DNA of 64,000 nt from Bolinopsis microptera (Eukaryota; Ctenophora; Tentaculata; Lobata; Bolinopsidae), in assembly GCF_026151205.1 (NCBI RefSeq), contig NC_087073.1, positions 1,880,501 through 1,944,500 on the forward strand. The letters run 5' to 3'. The notes under the pieces are model-generated. The model searched no databases. It worked only from the letters and a program-made list of their open reading frames with translations, and had not been told where the DNA came from. Made by a program: the position numbers and the translations under genes. Positions 55,425-64,000 of the stretch are shown here, piece by piece (within the stretch, counting starts at the first letter, position 1; each line of letters begins with the position of its first letter).

Positions 55425-58381
55425 CGAACAATTTGGAAAGCAACAAGACCCATGAAACCACCGAGCAAAATTAAAGAAGCCAGAACGGGTTTAACCCATT
55501 TAACGGGATGTTTTCCTTTCAGTGTCGAATAGACGGATGGAGAACCAACATTTTCTATATTCTGTGCATACTCTGTTATCTTCAAAATATTTACCTGACA
55601 AAATTAGCCAATAAAATAAAAATAGGTCATTTTAATTAAGCTCTGCAGAATTACTAGACTTTAAATACCGATCGAGCAAGTACGAATTTTGGCTAAATTG
55701 GGAACTAATTACTGCTTAATTGGGAACTAATTAGTGCTTAATTGGGAACTAATTAGTGCTCACTGTTTGTTTTATCCCGTGCAGCTCCCTGAAGAAGATT
55801 TGATAGAAAGAGCCGGGATCAAGGGGCCCATTTCTAAATCCTCCGTATACGTTGCCATTTCCGATTACAACCTGAAATTGAAATTTCCAAGTCAAAACTA
55901 TCAACGTGTTAACTTTTAGATTACGTTTTCATCATTGAAAGATATAACTTCAATTTTTACAGTTTTCTAATTACCCTTTGAGGTAGATACGATCGTTCAA
56001 ATTCTGCCATGATGACTGGAATTCCATATTTTTCCATTGTTTTCTTTTCATACACTTCATACTGAAATTAATCTTATTATTTAAAACATTCTTCTGAAGT
56101 TAATCAGCCGTATGCTACATGCAATCAAAACCAAAGGCTTGTGTGTTTAGGCTTGAGGTTTCTTTGAAACTGACTTGTTGATTTTATATCAAACGTCAGC
56201 TAATGCACATACCAAATGAGTCAGTACAGTGGCATAGCTAATTGCAGGATAACACAGGTATACTCTATAGCCTTGTTTATAATCAAGGTTTCAAATGTAG
56301 GTAGTAGGTTTCTGGTACAATTTACATAAAATGGATTTCCCTGTCCTCCGGCTAACATTGTTTAAGAGGCAAAAAGAAAGAATGCACAAATGGGAGAATG
56401 ATTCAAAACCTGATCTTTTTCGAATGACATGGTAGGACTTGCGAGGGTAACGTTATTCTTCAATCGGACAACACAAAGCTGATATCCCCTGAATAAAACA
56501 GTTGACTTATCTGTCACCAATTATAATCTTATCTAGTAATTTATCTTAACTGTAATCAATGAAATAGATGGCAAAATAACTTTTTTCAAAGCTTACTTGT
56601 AGAGCATAAAGATAAAGGTGAACTTACTGAGGAGGAGTTTGACCATTATCTCTCAGGACCTGAAAGTGAAGAGTAATAGTTGTCGGGGTTGAGATTAACT
56701 CCGTGCCGTATAAAGTAACGCCGCTCTTCTCAAGAATAACATCGTCAACAGTTGGGCGTTTCAGCTTCTTGCCAGCTTTACGCCCGATCTCATCAACATC
56801 AATCTCCTTATGGACGTGGTTATTCAGTTTCTCTGCGATTATTTCTTCGCCGTTTTCAAGATCTTCAGATATGTGTTCATGTTCCTCTTCTGATACGAGC
56901 TCTGATACATCTTCCATATCACCATCGATATGTTTATGGAAATTTTTACGTTCTATCACTGGGTCTTCGGAGATAATTTCATGTTCCTGTTCCTGCTCTA
57001 TGAGTCCCTCAGGGTTCTCCAAATCATCTTCAATGTGTTCGTGTATTACAGTTTCAGCATCGAGTTCATCACCATTCTCAAGGTCTTCTGAGATATGTTT
57101 GTGATCCGGCAACTGTCGCTCTGGGATAGACTCATCCGGATATTCGGGATATTTTTCAATATGTTTTGTCTCATCGTCGAGCTCATCAGCATCTTCTAAA
57201 TCCTCCGAAATATGCTGGTGTTCTCTGACTAGTTCATCGTCCTTTTCCAAACTTTCATCTCTATGGTTATGATTAGAGTGTAGAACCAATACAGGCATTG
57301 AACCAATTGCTTTCTCCAATGTATCCTTTTCCAATGTAGGGTTCATCGCGGAGAGTTGCAACGCAATCTTCCTTGCCATCTCCTTCATACTTTCGGTAGG
57401 TTCTTCGAGAGGGTGTTCCGAGGGGAGCTTTGGAACAGGAGCGGTGTCAGGTGGACTCCTCGCTAATGTATGGGACTAAACCAGGTCTATCGGCCACTAA
57501 TTTGGCCAACTTCTCTAACAAAAGGTCTATTTTGGCCAGATTTTCGCTCGTACCAACCCTTCCATCTAGTGGATGGTAAACAGACATCTTCAGTGACTTC
57601 AGGGTGCACAACCAAAATCTGGCTAGAACCGATAACTTGTTTTAATTCATCTCTCACCACCACGGGATTTATTTCAGTGAGTTCCTTTGCAATTATCCTT
57701 CCCATATTTTCCGAGTTTTCGATGCTAAAACACGGTTGGCTTCTCAGCGATTAGTTTAGCTAATCGTTCTTTCAAAAGTGCCATTTTAGCTTGTTGCCCA
57801 TCACCTGGAGCCAGTTTCGCCTTATCTTGAATGTGAGAAGTGGAATTGTTTCTGACATGAGGATGGACAACTAAAATTGGACTAGATTTAACAATTGTCT
57901 CTAATTCATCTTTATTAAGGACAGGATCTATCTGAGCTAATTGTTCAGCAATTAGTTTCCCCATTTCCTGTTTATTTTCTGCGAGGGTAGAATCGGTCAA
58001 ATCTTCATTCGAGACTGAATCCTCTGACGGGGACATCTCATTTGAACCCTGAAAAAGATTGAGTTAAAACTACTACCTGATGATAGTAAAATAAAGCACA
58101 ATTTGATCGTTAGCGTTCTATTCAGGTCATACATGATTTCGTAAAACATTTTCAAGTGAGTTTTCTCAAACGTGTTTGAATCTGCAAAACAAAATCTGAC
58201 AGAAAGCTTACCATTTGATTGGCCCCATTTGAAATGCTGGTTCTGTAAGCTCTAGCGTTATCTTGACAGAGGGACACTGAAACAAATTTTTAATTTTAAA
58301 AGATGAATCGTGAGCAGATTTGGACCTTAACAATTACGGTTAAAAGATGAAAAGGTCACGTGTATTACCCTTCGTCTTCAT
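55425..58381 (-). CDS. giant receptor: ectodomain, FN3-like membrane-proximal domain and transmembrane helix
   Basis: Exons: 58381-58369 (MKTK, tentative), 58276-58212, 58048-56628, 56488-56410, 56061-55975, 55871-55764 and 55594-55425. The large exon holds three modules (MGKLIAEQLAQIDPV..LVVHPH, MGRIIAKELTEINPV..LVVHPE, MARKIALQLSAMNPT..LVLHSN), then an acidic run of H.HISEDLENGDELD repeats. From TTITLHFQVLRDNGQ through GYQLCVVRLKNNVT, IPVIMAEFER and GNVYGGFRNGPLDPGSFYQI it matches the fibronectin-III/membrane-proximal region of receptor tyrosine phosphatases. The transmembrane helix is VLASLILLGGFMGLVAFQIV. Frame breaks occur near 57727, 57560 and 57470, each removable by dropping one base. 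No clear signal peptide. The start is uncertain. Confidence 0.7.
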
Positions 58382-59005
58382 TTGTCCAGAAAGACTGAAC
58401 AGTGAACAGTCTCAGCTTAAAACGTAGATCTGTCATCTGCTCGAGATGGAAGCGTTTAAAAGGTTATTTACATTACAATATTAAATAAACCAACACTTTC
58501 ATGAGATGTTAGTGCAACACATCCATATTAGTTATATTTACCAAATAAAAGATGAAGAAGTAGACTAGCCCAGTTGAGCCTCATGAAGGAAACATTTGGT
58601 GTATAATAATGATGATGTATCAGCTGTAGATTAGTCGAGAATATGATTGCTCCATTTTCTAAAGCGGTGAAATAATGTTACGCTCACTGTACTTAAAAAT
58701 CTTAGAACAATAATTTCTACGTAGCAGTTATCTTACAGGTACAATAGGTGCTATCTATGATAATGGTTTAAAAGTACTCGTAAAATAAAACAACATAAGA
58801 TATTTCAAATTTTGGATAAATCAAAATAATCATCTATCAACTCCATCAATGCATCAAACGATAAATTATTCGAAAAATAACAATTTGACGAACTTATGCG
58901 AAAAAACGCCGCAGCCTACAATAATTATTAATTTACAAACAAATCTAAACTCCAAATTGTGTTTAACGTGACAATAATAGTTAAGTTTTAAATCATAATA
59001 ATAAT

Positions 59006-61285
59006 TTATGGTTCCCGAAGCTCAGAATAGTTCTTAAACAGAGAAACAGCGCTATCCCTGATATCTTTGTTCTGATGGGACAGACAGAAGAGGACGGTGT
59101 CAGGGGTTAGGCCGAGTGTAGGATCCTCACAATCCGTGTAAACAGAGTCCAGTATCCTCAGACATCCAATTATTATCTGGTAATCCCTGGCTTTGTTTAT
59201 CAGATCCCCAAGCGACAAAGAGTCTAGCTGTTTAGCTAATATGGCCTGTAAAAGATAATCTTTGAAAGAATGGTACAACACAACACTGACAAAGCTAGAC
59301 ATTTTATTTTTGTTTTTACGGACACCAAAGGGATTGACAAAATCGCTATAATAACAAATGACCCCCCCCCCCCCCCCCCCCCCCCTTATAAGTTATAATA
59401 CACCTTCTCTGAATAAAAGTTTTGACCAACCTGGCCATCAACGTGAATGGAGATATTGAAAAGAAACATGAGCAGGAGTTTCAGAACGGATTGAGAGGGC
59501 GAGAGTGATGCTAAAATGGAGATCACAGTAGAAATCAGACTTTTACCACTTTCGTTACCCACGATATACTCCCGCCCTTCATCACTCGCAGATATGTCTG
59601 TAAATATTTCGCTCTACAATACTGTACACAATATCTCCAAGTCCGTACTCCAAAGAAAATACTAGAGAACTCAACTAATCAAGTAGATCTCAAATCTAAT
59701 CTTCAAGACAACAGTAAACTCTTACTAGTTATGGTGCCACAAAGAGATTCAACCAGTTTCATCTCGTCACTGGCAGCATCAATCTTTGAATCTGCGTGCG
59801 AGAAATTAACCAAGGTTTGCTCGACAGTGTCCAGAAACTTCTTCATACAGGTCTGACGAAAGTTTTCTCAGAATCATTAAAAAAGTTGGTGATATATCTC
59901 AAATCCATTTTCTCAGCGCCACAAAGGGATATTCGCCGGTGCAGACAGCGAGCATTTTAAAGAAGAAAATCTCTAAAAGTGGAAGATCTGTGTCTACTCA
60001 GTACTCACCGTGTACATGGTAGAGTGGGAGATTCCTTGTTTGCTGAGAGACCACAGCAGACCGCAACTAGACGATCCTAACTTGGCACAATACTGCACTT
60101 CCATCGACAGCTGCTCTTTCAAACCAGCTATCACTTCCTGAGTTAGTTGGATTTTCTAGAATAGGATGGATAATTTTATACTAATTGCATAGTAGGGGTT
60201 CTCAAATGAATAGAAAATATTGTGTTGTATGTTCTATTAGCCAAACGTGTTACGCCCTTGATGCTCTTGATAACGAGTAACCATCAACATGATTGACAGC
60301 GCGCGTAGTGAACGCGCGCCGAGTTTATAACACGGTGAGTGAACAATTTGATATTTTTTACACAAATTTATATTCGCGTTCGCAGTAAATTGTCACCAAA
60401 ACACATGTTTTGGGACCGAGGTACTTTGTCCCACTGTCACACTTGCACTGTTACAAGATTGGAGTAAGTCATTTGAGCTGCAAGGCCAAGGGTTATAAGA
60501 AGTATGCAAATTATGCACTATAAATAATCTTAAAATATCACAGTAGAAAGGAAAAAGATATGTGAGTGATAGGAATTGAACTCACTTGAGCCGCATGGTG
60601 CATCTGGAACAATTAATGAATTAGCAACATTCAAGAACACTTATAAACACAAAAACACGCCATAACCAGCTGCTGATACCAGATACACCTCTGAAAACGG
60701 TTAATTTCAAAACTCACTTGTTTTTCAGCACGCAGTTCATGTTGAGCAGTCTCACATTTGTTTTTCCAGCGAGCTAGTTCTATGCTCATTTTCCTCTGCT
60801 CTTCTTTAATTTGCAGCAACTCTAGATAAATAAAGATTTTGTTGTTCTGATTTTGCTTCTGGAGATGCTCTAGATCTAATTGTGTTACAAAAGCAATACA
60901 AAAAGTTACAACAAAACAGCAAGGATTGAGGGAGGAAGGATTAAAGCTCAACTAAGAGCAGGGATGTGTTTCATTGCCCTGCTAAATGCTTAATTTCTCG
61001 ACAATGAAAATAATCCTCTTCAAACCTTTTTGAACAACAGGATGGTATTTGAAAGCATGCAGTACCTCACTGTTGATTATCTGCAACAAACAGTGTGTGA
61101 ATGATTGTGCTTGTTATATCGCTTGTTCGGATTGCTGAGTAATCTCACACCAATATCATTCAAAATAGATTTAGGACAAATTAATATCATGTAAAATGAA
61201 CCTGTGGAACAGCTTCTTTAATCTTGACCAATTCAAGTTGAACACATTCCAAACTGTCTCTGAACCGGTTCTCCTCATCCACCAT
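59006..61285 (-). CDS. HSF2BP: HSF2BP (MEILB2) homologue, eight exons, 331 residues
   Basis: Exons 61285-61202, 61080-61026, 60875-60718, 60603-60586, 60155-60009, 59852-59726, 59597-59431 and 59245-59006 join in phase with GT-AG sites. The coiled-coil N-terminus (ELVKIKEAVPQIINSEVLHA) matches the human pattern LPRILNGEVLESF. Then come VQYCAKLGSSSCGLLWSLS, KKFLDTVEQ, LCGTITNISASDEGREYIV and LKLLLMFLFNISIHVDGQ, matching human QAEYCTEMGAAACTLLWGVS, GREFLV and LKVLMLMSLYNVSI. Length is close to the 334-residue human protein. HSF2BP binds BRCA2 through an armadillo-like C-terminus and supports meiotic recombinase loading in the nucleus. The fourth exon is only 18 bases (MHHAAQ). The start ATG is the first in phase with the conserved segment. 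No frame breaks. Confidence 0.9.
59359..59384. repeat. poly-C run in an HSF2BP intron
   Basis: About 26 consecutive C between exons 59597-59431 and 59245-59006. Its length is unlikely to be reliable. Confidence 0.9.
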
Positions 61286-61713
61286 ATTTACTAGTGCCGG
61301 GGAGAGGAAGTAAATAACTGTCATGTTCTACTAATCAGTATGTCACAGAATAGCAGAATATGGCAGATTTAATTATCTTATTTATTGAAACAATTATTGA
61401 ATTACCAATTATTTCTACAATCAAGTTTTACTGTAGTACTAGTAATAAATGCTTAATGATCATGCAGTCATGACAATATTAATATGACAAATAACTTCGT
61501 CATAAAAATTTAAATATCATTATTAAGATAAGAATGTTTCAAATATTCCGAATTTGAGGTGTAAGTACATATTAACTTTTAAAGCTATTGAAGCATCTAA
61601 GTTTGCACATATTAGTAAGTTTGCATATAGTAAATTTTTAATAAATGTCTTCAGAATCGCTAATAAAGTAATAGTAATAAATAATTTAAACAAGTTTAAA
61701 CAACATCAGAAGA
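61286..61713. other. short interval between HSF2BP start and ADAM17 end
   Basis: 428 bases separate the minus-strand ADAM17 stop (61714) from the HSF2BP start codon (61285). It must hold the ADAM17 3' untranslated region and the HSF2BP promoter or leader. AT-rich; several TAATAAA-like stretches occur but no single polyadenylation signal can be assigned. Confidence 0.6.
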
Positions 61714-64000
61714 TTAAGAAGTGCAGCTTTCGATAGAAGTATCGTGAATGCTCATATCCTGATTACTTTTAACAATCTCAATAATGATACTTTGTTCCTT
61801 TACACAGTGGTCACTAGGTTCAGATTCAGGTTGAAGTTGAGGTTGAGGTTGAGGTTGAGGTTGAGGTTGAGGTTGAGGTTGAGGTTGAGGTTGAGGTTGA
61901 GGTTCATCTTCACGAATAATTCTCAGATAGAATTCTTCATAAATATCTTCCATTACGCTTCTATAATACTTTCTGTCGAGCATGTTGAGAAACATAGCGA
62001 GTGGAACCCAAAATAAGCTACTTAAAACGATAATTGTTAAAACAATGTTATGCTTGAACCACTTCGAAACCTTATTAACACTCAGATCATCAATGACTTG
62101 CCACAGCTTTGTTTGGACATCCTGAGCTCCGACCTCACAGACACCATCAACACAGGCTCCATCTCCACAATATTTACCATTAGGACGGTTTCCAACAACA
62201 GTTTCACCTTCATCTGTATTAATGAAAGGTTTACACCAAGATTTTTCGTCGTCATGATCTTTACAGCATTGTTTACAGGTATATTCCTCATCGGAGCAGA
62301 CGCAGGGATACTTGCTGACAAACGTACACTGGTCCAAACACGTGCCCAGTTTACATCGTCCATTGTCAAAGCACGGTTTACCGTCCTCAACATCTTGTCC
62401 GGCAGCACACTGGAGCTCATTGCTGGTTTCGTTAAGTTGGCATGTACGATCCACGTGACAACTACTTATCTGACCTAAACGACAAGATTTTCCAGGTTGC
62501 TTCTTGCATTGGTGCTCTGATCCCTCTTCCCCACAGCATTCATTATTTGCGGGATCACATTCCGAACCTTCCGTTAACTGACAAGCTTTACAACATGACG
62601 AACTAGCCATGCCCGGATCACACTTTTCTCCAGCTTCTATAATACCGTTACCACATGTAGCTGTCATATCCTTGATGAAACAGATATTTGATTTTCCTAC
62701 AAGAACGTCTTTTATGGCCTTTTTACTACAATTAGAAAATTTATAGTTGTTTGGTTGTGAACCATCCGCGGCGGAGGGGTACATCAGGTATCTGTTCTGT
62801 GCAGGAGCACATTCCTCCAAGTCACCGGAGTCGTGTGGAGAGCCCCAGTTGTGTCCCATTTCATGTCCTGTGACAAACACTATCTCCGAACTTAACAGTG
62901 TTCTCCCATAGTTTGTCAGAGTACTTAACCCAGTATTAGCGCTCCATTTCTTTCCTAATTTGCCATGGTGTTCAGTACAAACACCCCCAATTTTAGATTT
63001 AGATGGTTTAGCAACATAAGCTAAACCAAGAACTCCATGGTCGAAGTCATAGTTTGTAAACAAATGGGCCAAGCAATATTTTGGACGCCACATACCACCG
63101 CTGAAGATTTTAAGTAATTCAGATACACCCCGACTTTCTCCGACATATTTATATGAGCTCTGATCTGTTTCAGATTTGTCCATGATAACCTCAACGTATT
63201 GGATAGAGAAACCAAAGCCAAAAAATTCGTCAGATTCATCGGGATCTAAAGATTGTGTCTGAAACATGTCATTAATCTGCTGGATGGTGCTCACCATGTA
63301 ATTTATAGTGTTACCCTCATTAAATTGATTAAACTCATAAAACTTATAATCAGCAACAAGAGCAAGGGTACAGTGGGTATTAAAGGTCGATGTTGCACGC
63401 TTCTTTCTTGAATATTCGAATGATTCCTTCATGGGTTTCTGAGGCATCATGAATTCGAAATCTTTGCCAGAATAACCACTTTTATTTTTATGCATTTTGT
63501 GCCCACAAAAGTGGCCTCTTCTGTATCAGGTTGTGTAAAGTTAAACTTAACATCTGACAGTTTGTAAACAATCATGTGAAAATCATGTGGTTCTTTGATA
63601 TGCCGGTGTGAGGGCTCTATGAAATATTTTTCACTTTCAGAAACTTGAATAGTTCCAGTGACGATGTTATCTTTGATATGTATGAGCACTCTGCTCGTAT
63701 CACAATTATCAACCAGATGGCCCTCTAAATACTCCAACACATCTAATGATTTCACTTTCTCCCTGTCAGCAAATTTGTGCTTTATGATAACATCAGGGTG
63801 AAATAAGCTTAGATGAGGGTGTAATGAGGCATGGAAAATCTTGTTTTCTAGCTCAATTCTGACATAAAGTTTCATTGCAGTCAAAACTGTAGAGTTTTTC
63901 ACGTGCTCTAAATATATCTTTTCTTTTGCCAGCTCTTCAAAATCATGTAAAAACTGGTTGAGGTGATCACGATAACAGGATGAAATTGATAAGCATATAA
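61714..64000 (-). CDS. ADAM17: ADAM17 (TACE)-type metalloprotease, no introns seen, 5' end cut by window edge, one frame break
   Basis: The prodomain (YRDHLNQFLHDFEEL, SRVLIHIKDN, YFIEPSHRH) is followed by a furin-type RKKR site and the catalytic domain with HEMGHNWGSPHD (zinc HExxHxxGxxHD) and a downstream MYPSA in the Met-turn position. A disintegrin-like CGNGIIEAGEKCDPG and Cys-rich region come next. The membrane-proximal QDVQTKLWQVIDDLSVNKVS segment and transmembrane IIVLSSLFWVPLAMFL match ADAM17 rather than ADAM10. The short tail has a (PQ)11-like repeat. ADAM17 sheds membrane-bound ligands and receptors at the cell surface. The frame breaks near 63495-63510, within TTTTGTGGGCACAAAATG, where one extra T would restore continuity (CGHK). 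No intron over 2.3 kb. The signal peptide starts at the edge. Confidence 0.9.
61826..61906. repeat. (GGTTGA)n hexanucleotide repeat coding for Pro-Gln repeats
   Basis: About thirteen copies of GGTTGA, read on the minus strand as CAACCT-type codons giving alternating P and Q in the ADAM17 cytoplasmic tail. Confidence 0.95.

Noticed and set aside
60571-60600. TRNA-like GAATTGAACTC segment
   Set aside because: Only a partial T-arm-like match; the rest of a cloverleaf is missing, and the segment overlaps the donor side of the HSF2BP microexon.

Overview
The window looks like animal nuclear DNA from an invertebrate. It is AT-rich, with genes split by short introns (about 100-1000 bases, GT-AG), and four of the genes are recognisable animal families: a C-terminal Src kinase (CSK), an HSF2BP/MEILB2 homologue, an ADAM17 (TACE)-type sheddase, and a receptor whose membrane-proximal region resembles receptor tyrosine phosphatases. 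The mobile-element remnants (non-LTR retrotransposon, pogo/Tigger-like transposase, possible Penelope-like and Helitron-like pieces) would suit a cnidarian or another marine invertebrate, but the sequence alone does not fix the phylum. No bacterial, viral or CRISPR feature was seen.

Layout. Bases 1-4220 are a very long 27-bp minisatellite that runs off the left edge. Minus-strand CSK exons (9706 down to 5015) follow, encoding MAQ, SH3, SH2 and the N-lobe of the kinase. The C-lobe is not in the window, so the minisatellite is either inside a CSK intron or the point where the gene breaks. Bases 9710-14816 are degenerate retrotransposon fragments and GC-rich foldback repeats. A seven-exon minus-strand leucine-rich-repeat gene occupies 17699-14817, with two tandem repeats lying across its splice sites. 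Bases 17705-33990 hold no convincing host gene. They contain palindromes, inverted duplications, a Helitron-like short family, a pogo-like pseudogene, a non-LTR reverse transcriptase tail and a 2.9-kb foldback element with 1.3-kb arms.

The most unusual region is 33991-58381 on the minus strand. It holds a membrane receptor with an acidic repetitive ectodomain, a fibronectin-III-like membrane-proximal domain, one transmembrane helix and a lysine/arginine stop-transfer segment. The cytoplasmic tail is enormous: about 4,500 codons of repeats with no recognised catalytic domain. Two partial downstream copies of the tail lie in tandem (35366-39211 and 33991-34428), together with their 3' flanks. 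A 1-kb element with terminal inverted repeats has inserted between copies, and a paralogous segment preserves the empty site. Several single-base frame breaks interrupt the receptor and also ADAM17. They may be consensus errors or true decay.

The right end holds an intact HSF2BP homologue (eight exons, 331 residues, including an 18-bp microexon) and an apparently intronless ADAM17-like gene cut by the window edge. All recognised genes are on the minus strand. They have unrelated roles (tyrosine kinase signalling, meiotic recombination, shedding, an orphan receptor), so nothing points to a functional cluster.
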